A stretch of 64,000 nt of DNA, taken from contig CP136069.1 of NCBI GenBank assembly GCA_032622095.1, positions 162,867,043 through 162,931,042 of the forward strand. Reading direction: 5' to 3'. Below, piece by piece: positions 1 to 11,906 of the stretch. Both the position numbers and the translations under genes were made by a program. Origin of the DNA: Siphonodentalium dalli (Eukaryota; Mollusca; Scaphopoda; Gadilida; Siphonodentaliidae). The notes below the pieces were generated by a model. It was not told the DNA's origin, did not search any database, and was given only the letters and a program-made list of their open reading frames with translations. Position 1 is the first letter of the stretch; every line of letters starts with the position of its first letter.

Positions 1-358
1 ACATGTTATTACGAGATTTGAATACAAGCAAAATAATTTTGAACATGATTCGATACTCCACTGGCAGCCAGTGTAATTGCTTGAGAACTGGAGTTATATG
101 TTCATGCCGAGGAGTGTATGATACAACTCGCGCCGCAGCATTTAGCACTTTTTGCAGGCGATCACACTGGTAATCCGGTAGTCCATACAGTAAAGAATTA
201 CAGTAATCTAAGTGTGACGTGACAAAAGCATGGACCAATGTCTTAGTTGAGTCTACATCGAGGTATTGTCTAATTTGTCGGATTTTGTATAAACCTCTGA
301 ACGCCTTCTTACACATATTAGAGATATGGTTATCCATTGTCATGTTTGTGTCAAAAGG
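1..358 (-). pseudogene. LINE reverse transcriptase C-terminal fragment (CR1/L2-like)
   Basis: Reading the minus strand from 358 to 1 gives one uninterrupted frame of about 119 codons that starts near MDNHISNMCKKAFRGLYKI, passes LDYCNSLLYGLPD and LQKVLNAAARVV, and ends with ITPVLKQLHWLPVEYRI and FKIILLVF at the window edge. This order is the thumb and post-catalytic part of CR1/L2-type non-LTR reverse transcriptases. The catalytic YADD region would lie further upstream and is not present: a stop in this frame just beyond 358 breaks it. The frame is open to position 1, so the element continues outside the window. It has no start codon, no partner gene and no sign of host use, so I treat it as a truncated retrotransposon copy. 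A related tail lies at 51577-52010. Confidence 0.85.
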
Positions 359-1744
359 TTACGATAAGATTTATTTTTCCAGGTTTGATTTGCGATATGC
401 CTAATCATAATTTGTTCTCGTACTGGTGTACCCGAGTGTCGCATTATGCCCCACAACCAGACAACATGTCTCTCCCCCAATATGAGTGAATGTGAATAAC
501 CGATGTACATAGAACAGATCAACTTACTATATAACTCGTCTTACTTTACCAAAATACGCACGTAGCTTTGGTGGTATTGGTAAGATGTTCTCGTTTTAAC
601 ATGTACAATACCTACCGAAAGTTATAAACCATTCAAAAAGGGGGTCACCAAATGTGGGTACCCCTACTCCGGCCTTTCGCATGTGAGATTAAACAGTCAT
701 AATTATGTCGGTCCAATTGGGATGTCCAATTCTATGATTGGTCTTGTAAATGTGCGATTCAACTTCAGTCATGGGAAAATCATATGCCCCACATTACCCG
801 ACATTAAAATTAACCTGCGCACAAGGAATGGCGTGCATGGGTTCTCATGAGACAAAAGCACTATGTTGCATGGCCACTAAAATCATCATAATTAGACGCC
901 ACATGGGGGTTCGGTTTGTTCGCTTCATTGGCGGCGAACATATAATCGGCGATGATGACATATCGAGGGTTAATTGCCAGGATATGTTGGGCAATATTCC
1001 TTATTACTTCGCGAATCTATAGTCGACGTTATAGTTCCGCTATACCGACATATGTGGAGTTCTTCGTGGTACGATTGTGATAATATTGAAATTGTGGAAA
1101 GTAAGGGGTTAATACTTAAACGCGCGGTCGCAGCCCCGGCCCATCCGTGCGTGGGTGGGTTTTCATGTGCTTCATTGCGACAAACATTGTGATGTCGCCA
1201 TTTCGAGTGATAATTTCCTGGCATGCATGGCTTTGGTGGGCGATTCCCACTTGTTTCTATGCGAATATAGTCGATGGTAGTTTCGCTACATATATGTGTA
1301 TGTGGTCTGGACAGTTTGCCATGTAATGTCAATTTGGTATGCAGATACCATATTGAAATTCTGGAAAGTAGGGGTTAATATAGCCACACTTTTGTGTGGC
1401 CGCGGCCCAAACACTGCGTATAGAGGTTTCATGAAATCCCGCACTGTTCGGGTCTCTAAAATCCCGCATAAAAACAATGCGTGGGTCCGCGGGCTTATTC
1501 GGATACTAGCAGCTTCAGGTGGTTTTTATTCACGACATACTGTCAATATATTTGGGCTGGTATTCTGCGATTCGGGGCTGGATTAATACGATTCCATATG
1601 ATAACAAAGAACAGTAATATTAATTTCGGACTAACATTTACTCCATGATGTCCATGCGAAATAAATTGACACAGGGGAAATAAATCGACACAGGGTAAAC
1701 ACAATATCACGTATTAAATATCCCCTATCGGGAGAAATAATACG
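359..1744. other. Gene-free stretch with a degenerate direct duplication
   Basis: No supportable coding region is seen. Two stretches near 1078-1165 and 1347-1435 resemble each other: both contain ATATTGAAATT, then GGAAAGTA and a GGGGTTAATA core, followed by a GC-rich run and TTTCATG. They are about 270 bp apart, as in a diverged tandem duplication. Short ORFs here overlap on both strands and show no protein-like character. Confidence 0.5.
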
Positions 1745-2186
1745 GCGAGCGTGGCAGTTATAAACTGCTGCGACCAAGGGAAAGAAGCTGAGTTCTCTAC
1801 GAAAATTAACCTCTCCAAAATCACGCAGTTCACGACAGATTTGGAACGCATTAGTGGTAAGAATCCTATATCGGCACATGATATTTCAGCTCTCAATACT
1901 AAACTTAAGTCTATTTATCTGGATACTGCATCATCGGCTCTCGGAACGCACAAGAGTCACGAAAACCGGTCGAAAAAGCGGAAATCTACTATGCCTTGGT
2001 ATTCCAGGGATTGTGCTAATTGTCGGATACTTTACCGCCGTGAATTGAAACGCTATCAAAGCAATCGCTCCGAATCTTAACAGAACGAGACTCAGTGACG
2101 CAAGAACAACGTATATGCGAGTGACGCGAATGAGCAAACGCAAGTATGATAACGAAACTCAACTGAAAATGTCTCGTCTTCGCACA

Positions 2187-2424
2187 TCCATACTTGTGTT
2201 TTTAAAAATATTTGTCAAACTATATACCGTGTGCCGATGCTGTTAAGTTAAGTTAGCTATATAAAGAATATTAAGTGCATTGAAAAAACACGAATACTCA
2301 GTTGCTTAACAGCCTTCGCTCACGGTATAATGGTCGGAATTTGTTTTATGTAAACATGTATTCATTACATCTTCTCTTTATACCACCTGATTTGGTGGCT
2401 AAAAGAATGAATAAACTATATGGC
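2187..2424. other. Non-LINE segment interrupting the LINE relic
   Basis: LINE-like codons stop after ...MSRLRTS (about 2186) and resume at FWKIIGSK (about 2427). The roughly 240 bp between do not translate into anything LINE-like. They contain a TATACCGTG at 2221-2229 and an inverted CACGGTATA near 2320-2329. This could be a small inserted element or simply decayed sequence; I found no clean target duplication. Confidence 0.35.
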
Positions 2425-4109
2425 GCGAGTTCTGGAAGATCATAGGTAGTAAAAATACATCTCCGTCGCTTAATGAATTTAGGGATTATTTTTCCGAAAA
2501 TAATGTATCACCCGACCAACATAATGCGACACATATATAAGTTTAGATTCAGTGAACTTAGAGTTATCGGAATTGAACCGTGATATCGAAAAAGACGAGA
2601 TAGATAGGGCTATACGCTGATTGCAATTTGGAAAGGCCAGTGGGATAGATAACATAACAAATGAATACATAAAAATGACATCGGGCCATTTAAATGAACC
2701 TCTGCGATTATTTTTCAATATTATTATCAATTCAGGCATATGTCCAGACGAATGGGGAATTAGGATAATACAGCCGCTTTTCAAATCGTACATGTGTAAG
2801 ATCAGAAAAATCCTCAAAATTACAGACCAATAACACCAACCAGCTGCATTGCGAAGCTCTTTACTTCGATTCTAAATGACCGAGTTCAGATCTTCCTAGA
2901 ACATAATAAACTGCTATCTCATAACCAATTGCAAGCCGGCTTCAGAAAGAACTATTGCATTATTGATCACATATTTTCGCTCAACTGTCTCATAGATCTT
3001 GTAAACTTACAGAAGAAAAATCTGTTCTGTGGTTTCATAGACCTTTCGAAAGCCTTCGATCGTGTGTGGAGAGCGGGTTTATGGAAGAAGCTTTTCGATA
3101 TTGGGATCGAAGGGAAAATATTGAATGTGATAAAAAATATGTACGAAAATACTAAGTGACCTGGAATGGCAAACATTCTGAGCTATTCCCGTGCCAACTT
3201 GGTGTACGGCAAGGTTAAATCTCTCCCCTATTTTGTTCTCGATATTCACCAATGATTTAGTATATTTTTTAAGTGCAAACAGTGTAAGTGGAATTGAAAT
3301 TTCTAATTCTAAGACCCAGTCGAGCATCAACTATCTGAAACTATTCTGTCTATTATATGCCGACGATACAGTGCTCTTGTCTGATAAATGGACCGCAAGC
3401 CATGTTACACAATTATTCAACGTATTGTCTGACATGGAAACTAACGATTAATATTGCTAAGACCAATGTAGTAATTTTCGGTAGAAAACGGAAACATAAC
3501 TACAAATTCACTTTGGATGGCCAACCTATTGAAACCTCACTTCATTATAAATACCTAGGTGTTACATTCTCCAGCAACGGTTCCTTTGTAGAAGATAAAA
3601 TGTAGGTGTCAACACGCCAAACGAGCAATATTTTCCAAGATGCGTAGCCTGAACCTGTCTCTTAAATCATGTTAAATGCGTGCTACATATATATGACAAA
3701 ACTATTATCCCTAGCCTGTTGTATGGATCAGAGGTCTGGGTTTTTGGGAATAACGCCATTATACAGCGTCTTGAACTTTGGTTCCTAAAACATTTCTTCA
3801 AATTGAAAAAATCAACACCGAGTGTACTAATTTATGGCGAGATCGGAATGTACCCAGTTACGACCAGAATCAAACAACGGATCTTGAATTATTGGGCCAA
3901 ACTCATTAGTGGCAGCCGGGATAAGATCAACTGCTTACTTTACTGGACATTTTGCAGTAGATTTGGCCCGCGCGACAAACTTTACGAACAACAACAAGTC
4001 GTGGATCAACCACGTGTCAAATATTTTGAATGAAATTGGTTTACACGGTATATGGGATTCGCATCATGTGGGCTCACTAAAGTTGTTCAGTCATGCCATC
4101 ACGCAACAG

Positions 4110-4117
4110 TTGCAAGA
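4110..4117. repeat. Target-site duplication TTGCAAGA (left)
   Basis: TTGCAAGA occurs here and again at 6221-6228, exactly at the ends of the long inverted repeats of the 4118-6220 element. The 8-bp length fits hAT, P or Merlin-type transposition, among others. Confidence 0.9.
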
Positions 4118-4698
4118 GAATATAGAGCCACTCGTTGGGTGCAATCGTAAAATTGGGCGTAAGTGTATTTTGAGTATGTTAGTACTATAGTACTATATAT
4201 TTGAGAATTGTTGATAAAAATTGGCGTAAGTATATTTTCGATAGAGCAGGGCGTCATATTTGAGCGTCCTGTTGGTGTGTGTATATTGTTGACTAACAAG
4301 TTGGTTCATCGTGTATAAGTGTGAAGTTGTTTTTTTTGGGAACTTTGTAATTTCGGCCGACTATTGCGTGTCTGCAACTAAATAATCTCAGCTTAAGATG
4401 GCTTAACCAAATTATTCATAGAGCAGGTCGTCATATTTGAGCATCATGTGGGTGTGTGTATATTGTTGGTTCATCGTGTGAAGTTGCTTTGTAATCTCGG
4501 CCGACTATTAAATGTCGGACACATCAACTAAATAATCTCAGCTTAAGACGGATTAACCAAATTATTTGCGTAAAGATTCAGACACACATACATCTTACTG
4601 TATTTTGATCAACAGATAAATATTCCCACCTACTGGATAGTGCGTATTCATCCGAAGAAATGTCTGATTCTGTCAACTGGGATTAAAAAAATGAACAC
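4118..4698 (+). repeat. Terminal inverted repeat, left arm
   Basis: This arm matches the reverse complement of 5638-6220 over its length, with scattered mismatches. The match stops after ATGAACAC at 4698. Confidence 0.9.
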
Positions 4699-4863
4699 AT
4701 GATGATGCTGCTGCTGTTGTTGTTGTTGTTGGTGTTGTTGTTGTTGTTGGTGGTGTTGTTGTTGTTGTTGCTGTTCTGAAGGCGTGTGTTTAACTTTGAT
4801 ATGACGCTTCAAACTATCTTGCCAAGCATAGACACTTAAGCACTCTTCACATTGATACTTCAT
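4648..4863 (-). CDS. Small C2H2 zinc-finger ORF with Gln/His tail inside the fold-back element
   Basis: A 71-codon minus-strand ORF begins MKYQCEECLSVYAWQDSL. It has a textbook C2H2 finger: Cys5 and Cys8, twelve residues, His21, four residues, His26, with aromatic and Leu core positions in place. A run of about 30 residues of Gln broken by His follows, then a tail that reads into the left inverted repeat. The Gln/His run comes from a (CAA/CAG) microsatellite at about 4700-4778. ATATAG lies a few bases upstream of the ATG and could be a splice acceptor, so this may be one exon of a longer gene. Single C2H2 fingers bind DNA weakly alone. It could be a captured host exon or a remnant of the element's own DNA-binding protein. 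I cannot tell whether it is expressed. Confidence 0.5.
   Translation of the reverse strand: MKYQCEECLSVYAWQDSLKRHIKVKHTPSEQQQQQQHHQQQQQHQQQQQQQQHHHVFIFLIPVDRIRHFFG
4700..4778. repeat. (GTT)n/(CTG)n trinucleotide microsatellite
   Basis: Plus-strand CTG then mostly GTT triplets with GGT interruptions. It encodes the Gln/His run of the minus-strand zinc-finger ORF. Confidence 0.9.
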
Positions 4864-5637
4864 TTTCCTATATAATCAGTGAAATCGAGCGTTCTTCTAT
4901 GCACCTATATTTATATAGAACAGAAACAAGGGAAACGTGGTGGACTAGTTAACTAGTTCAGGCTGTCGTTCACAACGTCTCTTCGTGTTGTTTGTACTGG
5001 ATACAAATTTATCACATTGGCTACAATACAACCTACCTATCCAAATGTCAATGCAATTATGAGTGATTTCAATATGAACACTCTATTATATAGATATGTG
5101 TAACCTGGTGACATGATGAAATCGATTGTGTACTGAGTTGACCTCCGGCTTCGTGCCGATTGTGTACTGAGCTGACACCGTGGATAAATTGACCAATGAC
5201 TGCTATTGTATCTTTTGACAGATATGCGTGCGCAGACTCGTTTGATGTTCGCTATCGCATTACTATGTTTTCCAATAATTCTCGATAATGTAAGTGTGTC
5301 ATTTATGTTGAAAGATGAATAAAGAGCGTTGCTTTACTATGAGGTAATACTCCTTATTTGGATGTCTTGTGCTCCGACACGTACACATTGTACAATATAT
5401 ACGTGCATGAATAGGTGCGGGTAAGTGATGTGAGATGTGAAGGTGGTTGGGGTAGGGGGAGTATTATGACGTAGGTCTGTGACAAACATTGAGTGGAAAA
5501 TCTCTTGTCAAACAAAAGATTTTTACCACGATAGAACCCAGCGAGATATTATTATTGAAAGGATAATCGATTATACATGTATTTATTGGTGATGACATAA
5601 TTCAAGTTCACATATGGTAGGATATACAATATTTAAA
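4864..5637. other. Central region of the fold-back element, no gene seen
   Basis: Unique sequence between the arms. No ORF of note. ATAAAGAGCGTT near 5319 is the reverse of an ACGCTCTTTAT motif seen at several other places in the window. Confidence 0.5.
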
Positions 5638-6220
5638 GTGTTCATTTTTTTAATCCCAGTTGACAGAATCAGACATTTCTTCGGATGAATACGCACTATC
5701 CAGTAGGTGGGAATATTCATCTGTTGATCAAAATACAGTAAGATGTATGTGTGTCTGAATCTTTACGCAAATAATTTGGTTAAGCCGTCTTAAGCTGAGA
5801 TTATTTAGTTGATCTGTCAGACATTTAATAGTCGGCCGAGATTACAAAGCAACTTCACACGATGAACCAACAATATACACACACCCACATGATGCTCAAA
5901 TGTGACGACCTGCTCTATGAATAATTTGGTTAAGCCATCTTAAGCTGAGATTATTTAGTTGCAGACACGCAATAGTCGGCCGAAATTACAAAGTTCCCAA
6001 AAAAAAAACAACTTCACACTTATACACGATGAACCAACTTGTTAGTCAACAATATACACACACCAACAGGACGCTCAAATATGACGCCCTGCTCTATCGA
6101 AAATATACTTACGCCCATTTTTATCAACAATTCTCAAATATATAGTACTATAGTACTAACATACTCAAAATACACTTACGCCCAATTTTACGATTGCACC
6201 CAACGAGTGGCTCTATCTTC
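5638..6220 (-). repeat. Terminal inverted repeat, right arm
   Basis: This is the inverted partner of 4118-4698. It ends at 6220 immediately before the second TTGCAAGA. Confidence 0.9.
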
Positions 6221-6727
6221 TTGCAAGACAACTTTTTCCAGGAATGGTTCACCACCATTCAATCGTTTTCTAAGTATAAGTTATATGTGGACACCAAACC
6301 TTATTTCAGAGAAGAACCCTATTTGGTGAAACTAAGAACATCAGAAGCAATTTTAATGTTCAAATTTCGTACTAGAAATCACAGATTACCCATTGAAACC
6401 GGTAACTGGGCTGGTCTCCCTACACACGAAAGAACATGCCCTTCGTGCAGCAAAATCCTTATCGGAGATGAATATCACGCTCTATTGGAATGCGAAGCGT
6501 ATAGAGACGTACGTACGAAATATATTGCGAAACATTACTGGACTCATCCTAACATATTTAAAATGACACAACTCTTTGATAACCACAAGGTTATGCGAGG
6601 AATGTGTAATATTCTTGACACAATTTATAAATGTCAGTATTCAGATATCCCATTGTTGTGTGACATAAAATTATATATCATATTCACTCCAAAGTTTGAA
6701 CTATTAATGTACAAGTTTAATATATAA
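6221..6727 (+). pseudogene. LINE ORF2-type relic, 3' part (C-terminal Cys/His region)
   Basis: An open frame of about 168 codons continues the LINE protein from 4117. It contains FREEPYLVKLRTSEAILMF and RTRNHRLPIETGNW, then CPSC, and IGDEYHALLECEAY. The C-x2-C … H-x4-C arrangement is the C-terminal zinc-knuckle-like region found after the reverse transcriptase in many non-LTR elements. It ends at a TAA near 6725. Unlike the 5' part, this segment is free of stops. The same domain in another copy is at 49275-49599, where RTSNHRLPIEIGRW and IGDEFHYLLECESL are recognisably related. Confidence 0.85.
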
Positions 6728-7271
6728 TTATGTAGGCTAAAATATATACAAATTGTATACTCTAGCCAGTTATATGAAGTACCTACTTCTGTCATGTGCT
6801 CATTTCAAAAATGAAATTCGAAAGGATGAATTATATACATGAATAACACGGCATACACGTATAAGAACACACCCTCCCCATGCAACAAAAATATACCGAG
6901 TACCTATATTCGGTAACTTACCAGTTTGCTCACATAAATCCTGTTTTAAGGTTCACGTTTTGTCTATTTATATAAACAAAGCACCCAGAATAAATAGGTA
7001 CACGTTTAATATATCGGACACCCAGATCGACACGAACACGGCCCTTGTTCTATTATATCCGTTTCCATGTTTGTACTAATGTATATTTTTTTCACACAGC
7101 TTTGCTACATGTATATTTTTGTATTTTGGATTGCCATATTGACGCATGCTTGATAAATTAGCGCTGGAAACACATTCATTTCTGGAGTGGGGGGACCGGC
7201 GCAATATTTTGTAAATCTCAAAATGCCATGTTGTATTGGAAATGAGAAATTAAATAATTGAATTGAATTGA
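6728..7271 (+). other. LINE 3' untranslated region and tail
   Basis: Non-coding sequence after the LINE stop codon ends in the short tandem tail AATTGAATTGAATTG at about 7256-7270. A matching ATTGAATTGAA tail ends the second LINE at 51351, which supports this as the 3' terminus. I did not find a target duplication of the following bases upstream of 1745. Confidence 0.65.
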
Positions 7272-8698
7272 TGTAGTCTCGTTATTTGCGTCTAGACAGC
7301 ACATGCCAAATGACCTGAAATCACAAAAATTGAAGCACGGGGTTGCCAAGTTAGCCAACGTAGGTAATTTTGAATGTATGCCGTACAGAATAGAGGTGCA
7401 TTATGCAAATGTTGTGTATCGATCGCAACCCGTGACAATCGACGCATATATTTGTAATCTGTATCTGCACCATATAAATTGTATACACGGTGCGTGATCG
7501 CTAGATGCGGAACTCAATTTATTACCCTATGTTTAGAACTTCAGATATCCAATTCAGATTATATGAATTATGAATACAATTCAATGTCAGCCGCCTTTAT
7601 GCGCGACAAAACCTAGTTTGGAATGAACAGAAACATTAGAACAATCGGTCTATTACGTTATAAATGGACGTCATTCGGTGCGACCAGTTATCTTCCTCGC
7701 AATGTCATACTTTCAGTTTCTGTTCCCGGGAAATTGACCGCGTTGCACCAAGTTTCGAACTTTCGATCCGTTGAATCTGTTTGATAACATTTAACACTTG
7801 TAATTTATGTGATGTAGGTGTTTCATCAATTGTGGGGTGAAACGTTTAAAAGATAACTACCATTGGTATCGGACCACAACAATTATATAGCTGAACGGTG
7901 TACCCATGTCCCAAATGTGTCAAATCTTTATTATCTTTATTAAATAATGTAGACAAGAATATATATAGTGGCCATGGGGTTTGTGATATATACGTTGATT
8001 GAACTGTCTTTAAGTGTCTTACTGTCATGTTCGCCATGACACATTTAGATAGAAATTCAATGCAACATATCCAAAACCCTCCATGAGACTGAGAGCGACT
8101 TGCCTATGTGATGATTTTCCTAAAGAAAATACAAGTTCCAACATTGTTTAAGGAGATTAACATTGTTATATAGTAATCTAGTGAATTTTTAAGTTTTGTT
8201 GTCACGAGACACCGAAATAAACACTGGTAAACAATGTCAATCACTAGCTGCATGATTCGATTCGATATTCGATTCGATGTCGATATCAGGAAGAGATTCG
8301 ATACCGAGATTCGATTCGATGCAAAATCCCCGATTCGCAGATCCCTAGATACATGAATGTTTATATCAAATAATACAAAGCGAAATCGCCGGCATATATA
8401 CAAAGGTCAAGGTATCTTCCTAACTTCCTGTGAAAAATATAGAGTTTACTCCCTTCTGTTGTATTCTATTTGCACTCTGCACAGACATTGTCATTTCATG
8501 CTCTGCTTACGTAATCCTATAATAAATGGTGTTATTAAATCAATTGCCTATACTTTTACGACAGCTTGCATGGCTAAGAATGGTGTGAAAATAAATTAGT
8601 CCCAGTTAGTTCTTCTGATTAGTACTGAATGATGATGAATATGAAATTACTCTTGATGTTACGGACAGTTCGTTTAAATTTTGAGGAGAGTCTTTATT
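7272..8698. other. Gene-free stretch with one hAT-like terminus
   Basis: No convincing coding sequence. Positions 8250-8347 hold repeated GATTCGAT motifs ending CGATTCGCAGATCCCTAGA, which looks like the 3' end of a hAT element of the same style as 21894-22828. Its 5' partner end was not found, so it is probably a fragment. Confidence 0.5.
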
Positions 8699-8762
8699 GC
8701 CTCCTTGAAGGTTTAACAATGGCAATCCGGGAGTCTCACGGGCAATCCGTGCAATTACACAG
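8699..8762 (+). repeat. Fragment of block E of the composite repeat unit
   Basis: GCCTCCTTGAAGG to ATTACACAG is nearly identical to the end of block E at 21172-21241 and, inverted, to 34824-34893. In the intact array block E runs directly into block A. Here block A follows only at 11911, about 3.1 kb later, so this is likely the tail of a further, truncated unit. Confidence 0.8.
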
Positions 8763-9807
8763 TCTGGAGTAAACTACATACCCACATATCAAAAATAGTG
8801 GGTCTAACGACCTTTCGTTCAGTTTTCATTTCCCAAATCCGGGATTCCTTGTAATTACCGCCAATCAAAACTTAGCTCCAAGAAATGTGTGCCCAATAAA
8901 AAACTAGTAACATGTCACGTGCTCTTGGTGTGGAAATTCCGAAGGTGTGGCTTTAGGTTGTTAAAAATAGTATCCATGACGTCATGTTATACCGGAAGAG
9001 AAATTCACAAATCGACAAATAAAGTAGATTTTTGACGAGCGGTCGAAGGTTTAAAATCAAGAATCACCGGAATGTGGATTGCAGGCAACTGTAATTTGGG
9101 CACAACTGGGACAATCTTTGGAGCTAATAATACGGCTGTGTAAGGTCTGATGGGTTTCGGTGACGTTGGTGGTAGAATTTGTGTAGAATTTGTTTGTGTA
9201 GAATTGTGTTGCTCTTCGCTCGTTTTGGCTGCGGTGGTGCTACTGTCGGTATTGGGGAACTGCTAGATCGTTTTGTTATGTCAAGGTACTTTTTTTTAGT
9301 TCTGTAGTTGTTTTATCAGATAGTCCCGACATTCATGTATTTTGATTCGTGGCCGTTGATTTGTGTTATTTTTTGGCAACATGGGCGACAAATCGCCTGG
9401 CCAATCTAAAAATAATTCGTTCTGAGATCTTCCGAGTCCAAGAAATCCACATAAATTGACATTTTTTATAATTTCAAGTAGATCTGTCTTAGTTATTGTA
9501 CATTTTTTCTGGATCCCGGAAGCTGTTTCCCTTTATTGTCAGTAAAACAACCGCCGAACGAAAAGTCACAAACCCTACAACTATTAATTCCGTTTCCTAG
9601 AATCGGCTTCACAGGGTTGAAGCGGCCATGACGGCACTGGCACGTGACCATGTCTACACCTGTCAATCAAAACTAATTTCAGATTTATTTTTAGCGCGAT
9701 GTGACGTAATTTGGGGGAAGCCCACAACCGTTCAGAAATGAAAAGTTGATGGGAATGCAATAGACTCAGTATCATTATGAATCTGAGTGTATGTTTACAT
9801 AGACTGA
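8763..9807. other. Intervening DNA between a block E tail and block A, no gene
   Basis: The segment starts CAGTCTGGAGTAAAC (from 8761) and ends GTTTACATAGACTG, an imperfect inverted pair, so it may be a decayed insertion. GAATTTGTGTAGAATTTG near 9176 is a small tandem repeat. No ORF is convincing. Confidence 0.35.
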
Positions 9808-9809
9808 TA

Positions 9810-11906
9810 GTCTGGTCGATAAACTAAAATTTTAGGGTCAGCATTTTCTGTAATACAAGATGGCGTCCATGATGGCAGTTGGTATAGAAAAATCCTGAAT
9901 TTCGGTGGTAGGTGCGCCAACAAATACCAAATTAGTAATAAAATAAAATTCACACAAACAGTCCTTAGTCGTAAACCATATCGGTAGAATGTCTGTCCAA
10001 AATGGCCGCCAAAATGGACAAAATCGAATGAAATTTACAATTTGCGGAAAATTGAATAGCTGGTTATACAAGAACGAACAGGCCGTCGAATTATACATGG
10101 AAGAATGATTTCAGAGTATAAGGGGGAGCTATTAATAATAGTAAGTAAGAATTCTCTCTAATGTATCTCGCGAGAGAGCAACCGAAAGCCAGGTCTCATA
10201 CAGCGATTGAATGTGGACTTTTTGGGCGCCAAGAAATAGAAGAATAACGCAGTTTTATCTGTATTGTTTATCTTGAATCGTGTAATATATGTGTATTAAA
10301 ACAGTTAAATGTGATATAATAGGGATGTTTTCATTGTGTGACCTTTTCTAGAAGCAGAAATATATGTAATGAAAACAGTCTCACGAATGTGACCAATAAT
10401 CATTTATTTTTGAATCTACAACACACAGTCTGTCAAAATTCACTACTATAGAACAGTATGAAAGCTATTCATATGATACTAGGTAAAATGTGTAGATCCT
10501 ATTGTCCGTGTCTTAAAATAGAAGTCATAGTTGCCTCCGGTCAAGTGATTAAACACGAATATTTCACTTTTATCACACAAATACATGGTGGTATACCATG
10601 AACGCAATTTACCAAAATACAAAGGATTACAATAGACTATCTTCAATAAATTCTCAACATAACCCAATTTGCCTACATACTCTATGGCAGAGACTGTCTT
10701 TATAGCTGGAAATTATGTGCACTTAAATGCACCAAGGCCACATATACGCGAAACGTACGACCTTTTCTGCAACCGCATCGCCGCGTTTACCCATTCTCCC
10801 TAATGTTACACATATCTGCTGCATACAAAACCATAAATAGCAACATTGAGTGAATGGTAAACGCAGAACTAATAACTGTAAACGCTGATGACCTGATATT
10901 TAGCGCAAATATGTGGGTGGCAATGGTAACATAATTGCAAACAACAAGATACTAACAACTAATAGTGTGTATTGCGTGGTACATATTCATGTTGTAAAGT
11001 GCCGTGTAAGTAATTTGAACATAACTGTCTACTAAGAAACCGGTTTGGGAGCACCATGAAAATTAGTACTAAATAAAATGTACGATGTACAGTCTCTTCG
11101 ATCTAGTGAGATAGGGTACTATTCTGTTGAAGAGATAAGTGTTTCTTGACAGTATAATCAGCATTACGACATACGTGTATGGTTTATTGTCACGGAGAGT
11201 GTTGAAAATTCTGGAAATATAACTAGTATTTACACAGATAGGGTGGGCACTTCAGTTTCTGCTTTACATTCAATAATTAATCATCATTCCAAAAGGAAAC
11301 TACCACGCACTGTGTGACGAAATATTACTTCGTGTGTTGCATGCCCGAAATAACTGTTTTTGGTCCGACTGTTGGATGTATTCTAATAAGAAAACCCGAA
11401 CGTAAATCATTGGGTTAACGTGCGTAGCAGTGGTCGATAAATCATTCAGATAGATCTGTTTTAATTATATGTGTACCTTTAAAGATATATAACAACTTTC
11501 TTGTAAATTACAAATGTGTATTTTCGCTTATAGAGGGTTATCCAATATGTTGCTTTCATCGTAGCATGGATTGTAGTTGCGGCCATTTTGACAGCCATTT
11601 CATCGCCGCGATTGCATTGTTTTCTGCCCTTGTCACTCTATTCGCCCCCTATACTCGTTTACACAAACTGGTATATATCGGATGGAGGATTAATGCGTTC
11701 TGGTGTCGCCGACGAGGGATATTGTAGAAAAACGTACTTCGCAAGGTCGAAAAATGAGCATTTTTAAAAATCTCTGTAAAAAAGTTTGCTCAAAGCGGAT
11801 TTTAGCGGATTTTGGATATGTTGTAGAGGAAATATTCCTCTTCAAAATGGAATAAAAACCAACTTAGTCCAAATTTTTTCTAGGTCAAACCTTTTATCGA
11901 CCAGAC
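9810..11906. mobile_element. Possible TA-flanked DNA element with 14-bp inverted ends
   Basis: GTCTGGTCGATAAA at 9810-9823 is matched by TTTATCGACCAGAC at 11893-11906, and each end abuts a TA dinucleotide. That layout fits a Tc1/mariner-type non-autonomous element of 2097 bp. Nothing coding is seen inside. The short inverted repeat is the only evidence, and it could be two separate elements. Confidence 0.5.

Larger units (their letters stand above)
1745..4117 (+). pseudogene. LINE ORF2-type polyprotein relic, 5' part (reverse transcriptase)
   Basis: Fragments in shifting frames follow the order of a non-LTR retrotransposon ORF2. A linker region (KKRKSTMPWYSRDCANCRIL, then LNRTRLSDARTTYMRV) covers about 1751-2186. 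FWKIIGSKNTSPSLNEF lies near 2430, and FGKASGIDNITNEYIK near 2625. Next come the fingers/palm with QLQAGFRKNY and FIDLSKAFDRVW (2929-3080), LSPILFSIFTNDL (about 3210-3262), the catalytic box LLYADDTVLLSD (about 3350-3387), KYLGVTFSSNGSF (about 3550-3590) and LLYGSEVWVFG (about 3718-3752). At least five frameshifts or stops break it (for example near 2080, 2830, 3157, 3450 and 3605), so it is dead. No endonuclease domain is recognisable upstream, which suggests 5' truncation. I would place it in the jockey/CR1/I broad group; the exact clade is uncertain. The reading frame is cut at 4117 by the element at 4118-6220 and resumes at 6221. Confidence 0.9.
4118..6220. mobile_element. Long-inverted-repeat (fold-back) DNA transposon inserted in a LINE
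   Basis: The element is 2103 bp. Its two arms, 4118-4698 and 5638-6220, are about 580-bp near-perfect inverted repeats that begin with ATAGAGCCACTCGTTGGG a few bases in. It is flanked by the 8-bp duplication TTGCAAGA. The flanking LINE frame reads straight through if the element and one duplication are left out (…QLQ then DNFFQEWF), which fixes the boundaries to the base. The ends do not begin CAGGG as most hAT elements do, so the superfamily is unassigned. No transposase is visible. The middle holds a small zinc-finger ORF on the minus strand. Inside each arm a roughly 200-bp motif (GAGCAGG.CGTCATATTTGAG) occurs twice. Confidence 0.9.
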
